Shown: positions 35,238-44,430 of the stretch, piece by piece | Numbering within the stretch: the first letter of the stretch is position 1 | Layout of the letters: the number at the start of each line of letters is the position of its first letter | Position numbers and translations under genes: made by a program | From: Flagellimonas algicola | GTDB lineage: Bacteria; Bacteroidota; Bacteroidia; Flavobacteriales; Flavobacteriaceae | Assembly (NCBI RefSeq): GCF_005937185.1 | Contig: NZ_VCNI01000001.1 | Coordinates: forward strand, 554,657 to 618,656 | DNA: 64,000 nucleotides | Reading direction: 5' to 3' | The notes under the pieces: model-generated | Databases searched by the model: none | Seen by the model: the letters and a program-made list of their open reading frames with translations, nothing else | Told to the model about the DNA's origin: nothing

Positions 35238-36182
35238 TTAGTAATCTGAAGTCTTAACAGGGGTCACCTTAAAACTGCGGAATTCAACCGGGCCATGATC
35301 TCCCTGGATCATTATAGGGCCTGGTTGCCATTCATGACTATCCAACGCTCCACCTGTTATGCCGGGAATCGTTTGGTCACTAATAATAGTTTTGCCATTG
35401 GCCACAATGGTCACCCGTCTACCAATTAAGGTTATGTCATAGGTCTGCCATTCATTGGCAGGTTTGGCAGCATTTTCATTGGGCTCCAAAAATCCATAGA
35501 TTCCGCCAAAATAGATATCGGAGGGCTCCAATCCGGCATTGTCGGCAATTTGTACTTCGTATCTGCCACGAAGATAGATTCCACTGTTACTTCCTTCAGG
35601 GAAACGGAATTCAGCATGTAATTTAAAATCGCCGAATTTCTGGTCGCTTATCAAATTGGCGCCAGCTTGTGGACTGGTAAGAATTCCATTTTTGATTACC
35701 CATTGGTTTTCACCATCAGTATGCCATCCATCCAAGTTTTCACCATTGAACAACCCTATGGGTTCATCCCATTCAGGATTTGTGTTATGGGGTAATTTTG
35801 GAGATTTAACTCCCTTCCATGAATGCACAGAGCCATCAGTATAGGTCATTGTGCCACTTAAAGCGTTTCCATCCAATTTCCCTTCAATCTTCATGTCTTG
35901 TCCCTCAGGTTCCCATTGGCGGGGAATCACGAATGAAAATCCGTTGTCTTTGGATTCCACTTCTGCAATAGGCCGAGCGCTTCCGTTGTAGGATACATAC
36001 CTTCCTATCAAAGTGGCGACTCCCGACTTTCTAATCTCCAACCAAGAAGGAACGGTTTTACCCTTGAACTCCACTTCCAAATCCCATCTTCCTTCCAAGG
36101 GGTTTGCTTTTTGGGTGAATGCAAGTGACGAAAGCAAGAGGGCAATACTTAGGGCAGCCCATCTTTTAGAAGTAGAAATCAT
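35238..36182 (-). CDS. two-domain secreted protein with C-terminal DUF1080
   Basis: 314 residues from the ATG at 36180-36182, which gives the signal WAALSIALLLSSLAFTQ. Residues ~30-125 form an extra beta domain (LEGRWDLEVEFKGKTVPSWLEI); residues ~140-310 are DUF1080 (IGLFNGENLDGWHTDG, SNSGIYLRGRYEVQIAD, GGIYGFLEP, PIMIQGDHGPVEFRSFKV). It faces its shorter relative tail to tail. Probably periplasmic glycan metabolism; substrate unknown. Confidence 0.82.
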   Translation of the reverse strand: MISTSKRWAALSIALLLSSLAFTQKANPLEGRWDLEVEFKGKTVPSWLEIRKSGVATLIGRYVSYNGSARPIAEVESKDNGFSFVIPRQWEPEGQDMKIEGKLDGNALSGTMTYTDGSVHSWKGVKSPKLPHNTNPEWDEPIGLFNGENLDGWHTDGENQWVIKNGILTSPQAGANLISDQKFGDFKLHAEFRFPEGSNSGIYLRGRYEVQIADNAGLEPSDIYFGGIYGFLEPNENAAKPANEWQTYDITLIGRRVTIVANGKTIISDQTIPGITGGALDSHEWQPGPIMIQGDHGPVEFRSFKVTPVKTSDY

Positions 36183-36253
36183 GATACAAAATTTTAGTGA
36201 TGCGAAAGATACAGATAAATCAGAATCTGTAAGTGAGAAGTCTTTCAAAAAAA

Positions 36254-37348
36254 CTATTCACATCCTCCGGTAAACCCAGTGGCACTGAACTTGGTCTGTA
36301 CAGCACCTTGAAGACCGGCATGTGTTAATTGAATCACTAAATTATTGTCTCCGCTTCCATCTCGCTTAGGGGTACAGTATTCAAAAAGATAAAAACTATT
36401 GGCTTGTTCCGATACGCGCTGCGAAATTTGGGTGAAAGTGGCTTCCAGTTCCTCCTTGTTGCCTGCAAACACACTAGCTGTACGTCCAATATCCGTTAAA
36501 ACTTCCGTGTCAATTTCGGCTCCAAGACCAATGGTAAAGAAAGAAATATTCCGATCAGCATCAGTGACTGCCTTCAAGGCTGATTCCTCGGTATAGCGGG
36601 ACGCCTGATCGGTTCCATCCGTGAAAAGGACAACGGACGCAGCCCCAATCACACTTTGTTGATTGTTAGCTTGAATCAATTCTTCCGCTTTGTCTGTAGC
36701 TTTTATGACCGCTCCATATAAATCGGTTGAAGGATCATTGCTGATATCAGCGGTTATGCCCGAAATGGCGTTGACCAATTCTGTGGATGAAGAGGTGAGG
36801 TCGTTAAGCAAATGCAATTCATCTTCCCCATCAAACCAATAAATACCCATTTTAAAGGATTCCGTTTCGGGGCTTGGCATTACATTATTTATAAAACTCG
36901 TTGATGCCGATTTAAGCTCATCCAAACTATTTTCAAGCACACTGTTGCTCAAATCCAGAATCAACAAGGTGTTGTTACTGAATACTTGGGAATTGGGGGA
37001 AATCCTAGCCTGAGACTCGGAAGAGGAAATCGTATTGAAACAATCATCGTTGCGCCCCTGTTCATAGATGGTAAACTGGTTGGCCTCCAATCCCGAAATA
37101 GGATTGCCAAGCACATCGGATACCCGAAACAATATAGAGACCTTACCAGGCAAGGTGGTAAACTGATCTTGGATGGACAACAGCAATTCATTGTCCTCAA
37201 AACCCAAGCAGTTGTCAGGTTCCTTGCCAAGACCCAATTCTTGATGATTGATGTCAAAACTGACATCGTCATCGGCATTTCCGCAAGAAGCGATCAACAA
37301 AACAAAAAGGTAAACAGGAAAAATCTTGAAAGGAATTTTCATTTTCAA
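36254..37348 (-). CDS. von Willebrand A domain lipoprotein
   Basis: 364 residues; signal LFVLLIASCGN gives a lipoprotein at about Cys22. After a ~95-residue beta domain (VSILFRVSDVLGNPISGLEANQFTIYE), the VWA domain begins with the intact MIDAS DLSNS (DxSxS) near residue 132, followed by VVLFTDGTD with the distal Thr/Asp. A surface or periplasmic adhesion or protein-interaction role is likely. It lies 71 nt downstream of the DUF1080 gene start and is transcribed toward it in the opposite sense of the plus-strand operon that follows; a 174-nt spacer separates it from that operon. Confidence 0.8.
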   Translation of the reverse strand: MKMKIPFKIFPVYLFVLLIASCGNADDDVSFDINHQELGLGKEPDNCLGFEDNELLLSIQDQFTTLPGKVSILFRVSDVLGNPISGLEANQFTIYEQGRNDDCFNTISSSESQARISPNSQVFSNNTLLILDLSNSVLENSLDELKSASTSFINNVMPSPETESFKMGIYWFDGEDELHLLNDLTSSSTELVNAISGITADISNDPSTDLYGAVIKATDKAEELIQANNQQSVIGAASVVLFTDGTDQASRYTEESALKAVTDADRNISFFTIGLGAEIDTEVLTDIGRTASVFAGNKEELEATFTQISQRVSEQANSFYLFEYCTPKRDGSGDNNLVIQLTHAGLQGAVQTKFSATGFTGGCE

Positions 37349-37522
37349 AAGTTTGAGGTTCTGATTGCTTAACGCATAAAAGGCTTGAAAATTATTTTCA
37401 GATTGCTCATAACCATTAAAGAAAAGTTAAAAAAAGTGCCCTCTTGTTAAAAAAAAACCAATCCGACCATTTTTTGGTAACTTCAACTGAATCTTTCTAA
37501 AATCAATCAATACAATTAAAGT

Positions 37523-37984
37523 ATGCCAACGTATCAAATTAAAGTAAATGGAGCGTCCAAAACAGTGGATGTAGCTGAGGACACTCCAGTATTGTGGGTG
37601 CTCAGGGATCATCTTGATCTTGTGGGCACAAAATATGGTTGTGGAATAGGGCAGTGCGGTGCATGTACAGTTCATGTGGATGGAACCGCCATGCGAAGTT
37701 GTTCCTTGACCCTTGCCCAAGTGGACGGAAAGTCCATTACTACTATTGAAGGACTATCCGAAGATGGGTCACATCCTGTACAGCAAGCCTGGAAGGAAGT
37801 GGATGTACCACAATGTGGCTATTGTCAAGCAGGTCAGATTATGACTGCTACCGCCTTTTTGGAAAACAACCCGAATCCGACGGAAGAGGAAGTGAAAAAT
37901 GCCATGCACGGAAACATTTGTAGATGTGCTTCTTACACCCGAATCAAGAAAGCGGTTTTAACTGCCGCTGAGAATATGGGCTGA
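37523..37984 (+). CDS. 2Fe-2S subunit, isoquinoline 1-oxidoreductase / xanthine dehydrogenase family
   Basis: 153 residues, electron-transfer subunit of a molybdenum hydroxylase. The plant-ferredoxin-type cluster is held by Cys40, 45, 48 and 60 (YGCGIGQCGAC...C) and the second 2Fe-2S cluster by Cys98, 101, 133 and 135 (QCGYC...CRC). It is cytoplasmic in sequence but may be exported with its partner, whose Tat signal starts 37 nt downstream. It is the first gene of a ten-gene operon for the enzyme and its cofactor. Confidence 0.92.
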   Translation: MPTYQIKVNGASKTVDVAEDTPVLWVLRDHLDLVGTKYGCGIGQCGACTVHVDGTAMRSCSLTLAQVDGKSITTIEGLSEDGSHPVQQAWKEVDVPQCGYCQAGQIMTATAFLENNPNPTEEEVKNAMHGNICRCASYTRIKKAVLTAAENMG

Positions 37985-38021
37985 TTCCAACACAACGTAA
38001 ACCACCTCTAAAAACATTAAA

Positions 38022-40250
38022 ATGTCATCAAACTCAACAATAACATTTAGTAGAAGGGCTTTTATGCGTACTTCCTCCTTGGCTGGGGGCGGAATGCTGA
38101 TCGGCTTTAATCTTTTCCAGGCGTGCAAACCCAAGGCGGAACCGCCTGTGGATCTCTCACTTCTAAACTACAACGACTTTAATGCCTTTATCAAAATTGC
38201 GGATAATGGCGCCGTAACCATATATTCTCCAAACCCTGAAATTGGACAGGGCGTTAAGACCTCCATGCCCATGATCATAGCTGAAGAGCTGGATGTGGCC
38301 TGGAAAGATGTCTACGTGGAACAAGGTATATTGGATACAGAAAATTATCAGCGACAAGTTGCGGGTGGTAGCCAATCCATTCGTTTTGGTTGGGATGCAC
38401 TAAGACAAACCGGAGCTACCGCTAAACAAATGTTGGTCAATGCCGCAGCAGCTCGTTGGGGTGTGGATGCCGCCGAGTGCAGCGTAAGCGAAGGTGTCAT
38501 TACCAACGCGGCTGGAGAAACTTTGGGATATGGGGATGTGGTCAATGAGGCTGCATTGCTGGAAGTCCCGGAAGAAGTAGCTCTTAAGGAGCCCAAGGAT
38601 TACAAAATCATGGGAAAAAATGCCACTAATGTGGATATAGACAAAATAACAACGGGCAAGCCGCTCTTTGGATTGGACTATAAGGCTGAAGGTATGGTTT
38701 ATGCTGCATTGGTTAGACCTCCTGCCTTTGGAAAGAAGTTGGTCTCCTATGATGATAGCAAGGCGAAAAGTATGCCTGGAGTGATTGATGTTGTCAAAAT
38801 TGGTGAAAAGGTGAGAGGCCTATTGGCGGAAGACCCCAGTTTTGGAAGCAAGATTTCTTCCAGCGATAAAATAGCGGTAATAGCTGAAACAACCTGGCAA
38901 GCCTTCAAGGCCAAAGAAGCTATTGAAGCGGTTTGGGAGGATGACACTACGGTTGAAAGCACTGAGGACCATGATAAAAAACTCACAGCTTTACTAGATG
39001 GAAACGAGTTCAATACCATGCGTTCAGACGGGGATGTGAAAAAAGCTTTTGCGGAAGCAGATGAGATTCTTGAACGCACCTATGAATCACCCTTCTTACC
39101 TCACAACTGTCTGGAGCCCATGAATTTCTATGCCGATGTAACGGATGAAAAAGTACATCTTGTAGGCCCCATTCAAACCCCAGCTTGGAAGGCTGGTTTA
39201 GTTGCCAAAATGTTGGGAAGGGAAGAAAAAGACATCCTTCTGGAAATGACCCGCATGGGTGGAGGATTTGGTAGGCGATTGTTTGGGGACTTCGTTATTG
39301 AGGCCGCAGAAGTATCCGATGCCATAAGAAAACCGGTAAAAGTGGTTTTCACCCGAGAAGATGATATGGGAATTGGGGTATACCGCCCCGCGATAAAATA
39401 CCGAATCAAGGCTGGAGTTAAAGATGGAAAAATCACAGCTTACCACCTAAAGGAAGCTGCTATCAATGATGGTATGTACGGATTGATTCCAAATTTCTTT
39501 CCTGCAGGTGCCATTGAAAATTACCAAGTGGACTCCGCGGCATACGATAGTAACATTACTACCGGGGCCTGGAGGGCACCTTATACCAATTTCTTGGCAT
39601 CCGCAGAGCAAAGTTTCTTTGATGAGCTTGCAGAGCTAATGGAAGTGGACAAGATACAGATGCGCTTGGATTTATTGGACAAAGTAGATGCAGAAGCAGA
39701 TGAACGCATCCAGTATTCCCCAGAACGTATGAAAGAGGTTATAAAGGTTGCAGTGGAAAAATCTGGATGGGGCAATAAACCCAGCCACGTATACCAAGGA
39801 TTTGTGAACTACTATTGTCATAACTCCCATGTAGCGGAGGTGGCCGATGTTGAGATTGAAAATGGTGAACCTGTGGTCAAGAAATTAACTTGTGTTGTTG
39901 ACTGCGGAATTGTGGTAAATCCAACGGGAGCAGCCAATCAGGCAGAAGGTGGCGTAATTGATGGGGTAGGACATTCCATGTACGGTGATTTTACCTTTGA
40001 TGGCGGAAAAGGACATGCCCAGAATTTTGATAAATACAGACTCATCCGAATGCGTGAAGTTCCAGAAGTGGAAACCCATTTCATCAAGAATGAACTTTCT
40101 CCAACAGGTTTGGGTGAACCTACTTTACCGCCGGCTGGAGGGGCAATTGCCAACGCATTCAAGGCAGCTACGGGCAATAGGCTATATCAACAACCGTTCA
40201 CCAAAAATCCAGAACTTTTAAAAGTACCTGAAAAGGAAGTAATAGGTTGA
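38022..40250 (+). CDS. molybdopterin-binding subunit, IorB / xanthine dehydrogenase family
   Basis: 742 residues. The N-terminus has a Tat motif (SRRAFMR) and then a lipobox-like LFQAC, so it may be a Tat-exported lipoprotein. Cofactor-binding segments include IGQGVKTSMPMIIAEEL, RMGGGFGRR, GAWRAPYTNF and, near residue 711, GEPTLPPAGGAIANAF, whose Glu is the conserved catalytic base of molybdenum hydroxylases. It hydroxylates an unknown N-heterocycle or aldehyde. It is paired with the 2Fe-2S subunit upstream; there is no FAD subunit, as expected for the Ior type, so electrons should go to the respiratory chain. Confidence 0.9.
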   Translation: MSSNSTITFSRRAFMRTSSLAGGGMLIGFNLFQACKPKAEPPVDLSLLNYNDFNAFIKIADNGAVTIYSPNPEIGQGVKTSMPMIIAEELDVAWKDVYVEQGILDTENYQRQVAGGSQSIRFGWDALRQTGATAKQMLVNAAAARWGVDAAECSVSEGVITNAAGETLGYGDVVNEAALLEVPEEVALKEPKDYKIMGKNATNVDIDKITTGKPLFGLDYKAEGMVYAALVRPPAFGKKLVSYDDSKAKSMPGVIDVVKIGEKVRGLLAEDPSFGSKISSSDKIAVIAETTWQAFKAKEAIEAVWEDDTTVESTEDHDKKLTALLDGNEFNTMRSDGDVKKAFAEADEILERTYESPFLPHNCLEPMNFYADVTDEKVHLVGPIQTPAWKAGLVAKMLGREEKDILLEMTRMGGGFGRRLFGDFVIEAAEVSDAIRKPVKVVFTREDDMGIGVYRPAIKYRIKAGVKDGKITAYHLKEAAINDGMYGLIPNFFPAGAIENYQVDSAAYDSNITTGAWRAPYTNFLASAEQSFFDELAELMEVDKIQMRLDLLDKVDAEADERIQYSPERMKEVIKVAVEKSGWGNKPSHVYQGFVNYYCHNSHVAEVADVEIENGEPVVKKLTCVVDCGIVVNPTGAANQAEGGVIDGVGHSMYGDFTFDGGKGHAQNFDKYRLIRMREVPEVETHFIKNELSPTGLGEPTLPPAGGAIANAFKAATGNRLYQQPFTKNPELLKVPEKEVIG

Positions 40251-40254
40251 TTTT

Positions 40255-40509
40255 ATGACAATACTGTTGTTCGGGATAACCAAGGACATAGTGGGCAGCT
40301 CCACTTTGTCTGTTCCCACAGCTAGCGCTACAGGTAGAAAAATTCCAAAAACAGTCAAAGAGCTTAAAGAGTTCCTGGGGGAAACCTATCCGGAACTCAA
40401 TAAGCTTTCTTCCTTGGCTGTTGCTGTAAACAATGCTTACGCGCAAGATGAAACATCCATAGACGCTTATGACGAAATTGCACTTATCCCACCAGTCAGC
40501 GGAGGTTAA
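40255..40509 (+). CDS. moaD: molybdopterin synthase small subunit
   Basis: 84 residues with a beta-grasp fold and the C-terminal diglycine (PPVSGG) that is adenylated and thiocarboxylated before sulfur transfer to precursor Z. The MoeB-like gene four places downstream would activate it. It starts 4 nt after the large-subunit stop. Its partner moaE is not in the window. Confidence 0.88.
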   Translation: MTILLFGITKDIVGSSTLSVPTASATGRKIPKTVKELKEFLGETYPELNKLSSLAVAVNNAYAQDETSIDAYDEIALIPPVSGG

Positions 40510-40554
40510 CTGTGGGCAAAGTAGTATCTTGCACTTAGGTAGAGAAGCTGAATT

Positions 40555-41541
40555 ATGCTGATAGACAATCATAACAGACAAATCAATTATTTAAGACTTG
40601 CGGTTACGGATCGGTGTAATCTTCGATGCAACTATTGCATGCCTTCAGAAGGAATTGATTTTGCAGAAAACAATAAGCTCCTCACAGTAGATGAACTCAT
40701 CCAGGTGAGTGAGGTCCTTGTAGGGCAGGGGATAGATAAAATTCGGATTACGGGTGGTGAACCTTTTGTGCGCAAGGATTTAATGCGCTTATTAAGGGCT
40801 TTGACCAAAATGTCTGGATTGAATGATATTTCTGTAACGACCAACGCTACGGTAATAGGCCCCCATATTGATGAGTTAAAGGAACTGGGGATTAAAAACA
40901 TCAACGTAAGTCTGGATTCCATAAACAGGGAAACCTTTGAGCGGATTACCCGTAGGAACCAGTTTGATACGGTGCACAACAACTTAATACGTTTGATTAC
41001 CGAAGGATTCAATGTGAGAATCAATTTTATTGTGTTGGAAGGGCAGAACGAACAAGACATTATCCCCATTTTGGAGGTCATGAAACATCATAAGGTTTCG
41101 GTTAGATTTTTGGAAGAAATGCCTTTTAACGGTGGCTCTAAAAACTTTGATGGTATTAAATGGGATCACAAAGCCATTTTGGAACACGTGACCCTTGCCT
41201 ATCCGAATTTTCAGAAGTTGGAATCCCCCAAGACCTCTACCTCTGTGAATTACAAAATTCCAGGGCATGCTGGAACTTTTGGGATCATCCCTTCCTTTAC
41301 CCGTACATTCTGTGGAAGCTGTAATCGACTAAGAATTACGGCCACGGGTGATGTGATTACCTGTCTCTATGGGAAACCAAAATCGAATATTAGGGATATT
41401 ATCCGAGGGGAAGCTGCTAAGGAAGGAATTGAAAACGCTATTCTAAAAGCCGTTGGTTCCAGAGCCAAAACTGGATTTGAGGCACAAAAAGAACATTCCC
41501 GAACGGTGTTCGATAATTCCATGACCTCCATTGGCGGTTAA
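40555..41541 (+). CDS. moaA: GTP 3',8-cyclase
   Basis: 328-residue radical-SAM enzyme that starts molybdopterin synthesis from GTP. The N-terminal 4Fe-4S cluster is held by Cys21, 25 and 28 (CNLRCNYC) and the C-terminal cluster by Cys253, 256 and 270 (FCGSCNRLR...C). GGEP (68-70) binds SAM and the intact C-terminal GG is present. The moaC gene that normally completes this step is not nearby. Confidence 0.93.
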   Translation: MLIDNHNRQINYLRLAVTDRCNLRCNYCMPSEGIDFAENNKLLTVDELIQVSEVLVGQGIDKIRITGGEPFVRKDLMRLLRALTKMSGLNDISVTTNATVIGPHIDELKELGIKNINVSLDSINRETFERITRRNQFDTVHNNLIRLITEGFNVRINFIVLEGQNEQDIIPILEVMKHHKVSVRFLEEMPFNGGSKNFDGIKWDHKAILEHVTLAYPNFQKLESPKTSTSVNYKIPGHAGTFGIIPSFTRTFCGSCNRLRITATGDVITCLYGKPKSNIRDIIRGEAAKEGIENAILKAVGSRAKTGFEAQKEHSRTVFDNSMTSIGG

Positions 41542-41562
41542 TTCAAAAATTTAATTCAATTT

Positions 41563-42156
41563 ATGTCAAAGGAAATTCCACAATTATATGGTTTGGTACT
41601 TGCAGGAGGCAAAAGTACTCGTATGGGCTCTGATAAAGGGCTTATAGATTACCATGGTCGTCCACAGCAGGAATATTTATATCATCTTTTGGAACAAGTA
41701 TGTACTGAAGTTTATGTCAGTATGAGGGATGAGCAACAAGCATCAATTTCAAATGAGTTTAATGTTATTTCGGATCAAAACGAATATCGTGGACCCTTTA
41801 ATGGAATTTTAAGTGCCCATAAAGCGCATCCCAATGTAGCTTGGATGGTTTTGGCCTGCGACCTTCCCCTTTTGGACTTGGACTCCATAAAAAATTTGGT
41901 TATGCAGCGCAATCCAGATAAATTGGCCACTTCATATGCTACTCATGAAAGTGGTCTTCCGGAACCCTTGGTGACTATTTGGGAGCCTGCAGCGCTTAAA
42001 AAATCAATTGAACATTTGGAAAGTACGGATAGCAGCTGTCCACGGAAATATTTAATCAATTCAGATATCCAGTTGATACATCCCGATCAGGATGAAGTAT
42101 TGTACAATGCGAATTCATTATCTGATTACGAATTTGCCAAATCCAAATTGGGATAG
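41563..42156 (+). CDS. mobA: molybdenum cofactor guanylyltransferase
   Basis: 197 residues of the nucleotidyltransferase fold. GTP-binding motif LAGGKSTRMGSDKGLIDYHG at ~12-31 and the Mg-binding LACDLPLLD near 98 are textbook MobA. It adds GMP to molybdopterin. The operon also has a MocA-like transferase, so both guanine- and cytosine-dinucleotide cofactors may be made; see the findings. The stop is 1 nt before the next start. Confidence 0.87.
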   Translation: MSKEIPQLYGLVLAGGKSTRMGSDKGLIDYHGRPQQEYLYHLLEQVCTEVYVSMRDEQQASISNEFNVISDQNEYRGPFNGILSAHKAHPNVAWMVLACDLPLLDLDSIKNLVMQRNPDKLATSYATHESGLPEPLVTIWEPAALKKSIEHLESTDSSCPRKYLINSDIQLIHPDQDEVLYNANSLSDYEFAKSKLG

Positions 42157-42157
42157 C

Positions 42158-43231
42158 ATGGACTTTAGGTACGACAGACAGACCCGTTTAAAAGATTTTG
42201 GTCCTGATGGACAGGACAAGCTTACCAAGGCCATGGTTTTGGTTGTTGGTTTGGGGGGATTGGGTCTACCTGTAGTGCAATATCTAAATGCGATGGGAGT
42301 GGGAACCCTGGGTCTTATGGATCAAGATGTGGTGGAACTTCATAATCTACAACGGCAAGTATTATATTCAGAAAAGGATTTGGGACAATCCAAATTAGAA
42401 GTGGCCCATGAGAAACTACAAGCACAGAATTCGCAGACCATTTTCGAGATTTACGATACATTTTTGACCAAGGAAAATGCACTTGGAATTATTTCGGAAT
42501 ACGATGTAGTGGTAGACGCTACGGATAACTTCCCCACACGTTATCTCATTAATGATGCTTGCGTTATTTTAAACAAGCCTTTTGTGTATGGGGCTTTACA
42601 CGGTTTTGAAGGACATGTAAGTGTGTTCAATTATCAAGGAGGTCCTACGTATCGCTGCCTATATCCCAACATGCCCACCGCAGAAGAAATTCCTGATTGC
42701 AATGATAATGGAGTCTTGGGGGTGATTCCGGGAGTAATAGGGACGCTCCAAGCTTTGGAAGCAGTTAAGCTGGTTGCTGGTATAGGAGAAGTATTGTCAG
42801 GAAAGTTACTGATATACGATGGCTTAAGCCAGCAAATGAGCACGTTCAACTTTAAGACAAATCCCGTCAACAAAGAAATCAATGCGCTCCAAGAGTTTTA
42901 TGAGACTCCACATTGTGAAGTGATTCCGGAAATCTCAGCGAATGCGTATTGGCAGTTCCGAAATTTGGAAACGGAACATATACTGATTGATGTTAGAACA
43001 GTTGCCGAATTTGAAGCCAACCACTTGTCCAACGCCATAAATATACCGCTGAACCAACTGGATCCAAAGCAGTTGGATTTCACTTTGAATGATATGATCT
43101 ATGTCATTTGTCAGTCTGGAAAACGAAGTGCTCAGGCGGTAAAACAACTACAATCCGATTATCCCAACATCCAATTTTACTCTATTTTAGGCGGGATGAA
43201 CCAAATGATGGCACTAAGCCACAACCCATAA
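42158..43231 (+). CDS. moeB: MoeB/ThiF-type adenylyltransferase fused to rhodanese
   Basis: 357 residues from the ATG at 42158; the frame is open 66 nt further into mobA. ThiF domain: GLGGLG at 31-36, Asp55 (MDQD), ATDNFPTRYLIND at 121-133 and Cys181 in PDCNDNG as the likely thioester site. A rhodanese domain follows (270-350) with the active Cys318 in ICQSGKRSA. The enzyme adenylates the MoaD diglycine and the rhodanese domain can supply sulfur. Only one Cys remains of each CxxC zinc pair (Cys167, Cys253). It overlaps moeA by 1 nt (TAATG). Confidence 0.88.
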   Translation: MDFRYDRQTRLKDFGPDGQDKLTKAMVLVVGLGGLGLPVVQYLNAMGVGTLGLMDQDVVELHNLQRQVLYSEKDLGQSKLEVAHEKLQAQNSQTIFEIYDTFLTKENALGIISEYDVVVDATDNFPTRYLINDACVILNKPFVYGALHGFEGHVSVFNYQGGPTYRCLYPNMPTAEEIPDCNDNGVLGVIPGVIGTLQALEAVKLVAGIGEVLSGKLLIYDGLSQQMSTFNFKTNPVNKEINALQEFYETPHCEVIPEISANAYWQFRNLETEHILIDVRTVAEFEANHLSNAINIPLNQLDPKQLDFTLNDMIYVICQSGKRSAQAVKQLQSDYPNIQFYSILGGMNQMMALSHNP

Positions 43232-44430
43232 TGATTTCACACGAAAACGCATTACAGGAGGTATTGAACCTTTCCTCTAATTTTGGTTCCGAAGAGGTTC
43301 ACCTTTCGGATTGCCTTGGTAGAGTTTTGGCAGAGCCAATTCATGCAGATCGGGATTTCCCTCCATTTGATAGAGCAACCAAGGACGGTATTGCCATAAA
43401 TTTTGTCGGAATTCAGTCAACCAACCAAAACTTTCCGGTTTCGGGAATGGCCCAAGCGGGTAGTCCCCAACAACACCTTTTGGACGTCTCACAATGCATT
43501 GAGGTCATGACCGGGGCCATGGTCCCCAAAAATGCGGATACCGTAATCATGTATGAACACTTAGAAGAGGAGGATAACGGTTTTTCACTTCGGGAATCGG
43601 TCAAAAAAGGACAGAACATTCATTATAAGGCAAGTGATGTAGCACAAGGTGAGGTGTTACTTCAAGAAGGAGTCCAAATAAGCGAAGCAGAGATAGGGGT
43701 ATTGGCTTCGGTTGGGAAGTCCAAAATCCAGGTTAAAAAATTACCCAAGGTCGCAGTGATTTCTACGGGGAATGAGTTGGTGGATGTAGAGGAGACCCCA
43801 GCTCCCCATCAAATCCGAAAATCAAACGTACATACGCTTCAAGCGTTGCTTAAAAGGCTACAAATTCCATCAGATTGTTTCCACTTTATTGATGATCCAT
43901 CCATCCTGAAAGATAAATTGGGCGAAATCTTAAAAAATTATGACGTGATGTTGTTGAGTGGGGGGGTGTCCAAGGGCAAATTTGATTTCTTGCCCCAGAC
44001 TTTTGATGCCTTGGGGGTGGAGAAAATATTTCATATGGTTCGTCAGCGCCCTGGTAAACCGTTTTGGTTTGGACAACATAAAAAGTCCAATACGACCATT
44101 TTCTCCTTTCCTGGAAACCCCGTTTCCACCTTCGTAAGCTATCATGTGTATTTTAAACCTTGGCTTAACAAAACTTTGGGAATGGCTTCCCCGCAATTTG
44201 ATGTATTTTTAAAAGAACCAACGGAAAATACCACGGATCTTACCCTTTTTATTGGAGTCGGGGTAGATTGGGTCAACGGAAAACTAATGGCCAAGAGGAT
44301 ATCAACAACAGGTTCTGGAGATTTAATGGCTCTTTCAAAGGCAGATGGGTTTATTTGCTTAAAGCCAGATGAAATGGTTGGAGCAGAGCAATTGGTTCCA
44401 TTTATTCCAGCTAGAAATAGGATTTCATGA
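43231..44430 (+). CDS. moeA: molybdopterin molybdotransferase
   Basis: 399 residues from the ATG at 43231, sharing its first A with the upstream stop. MoeA motifs: PPFDRATKDGIA near 44-55, MTGAMVP near 91, SGGVSKGKFDFLP near 247 (GGxSxGxxD) and FSFPGNPVSTF near 290. It inserts molybdate into adenylated molybdopterin. The partner MogA/MoaB, which makes the adenylated form, is not here. Overlaps xdhC by 4 nt. Confidence 0.9.
   Translation: MISHENALQEVLNLSSNFGSEEVHLSDCLGRVLAEPIHADRDFPPFDRATKDGIAINFVGIQSTNQNFPVSGMAQAGSPQQHLLDVSQCIEVMTGAMVPKNADTVIMYEHLEEEDNGFSLRESVKKGQNIHYKASDVAQGEVLLQEGVQISEAEIGVLASVGKSKIQVKKLPKVAVISTGNELVDVEETPAPHQIRKSNVHTLQALLKRLQIPSDCFHFIDDPSILKDKLGEILKNYDVMLLSGGVSKGKFDFLPQTFDALGVEKIFHMVRQRPGKPFWFGQHKKSNTTIFSFPGNPVSTFVSYHVYFKPWLNKTLGMASPQFDVFLKEPTENTTDLTLFIGVGVDWVNGKLMAKRISTTGSGDLMALSKADGFICLKPDEMVGAEQLVPFIPARNRIS

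Noticed and set aside
38163-40221. Several 60-110-aa frames on both strands inside the molybdopterin-binding subunit gene
   Set aside because: They are shadows of a long, well-recognised gene; none shows a motif or consistent signal.
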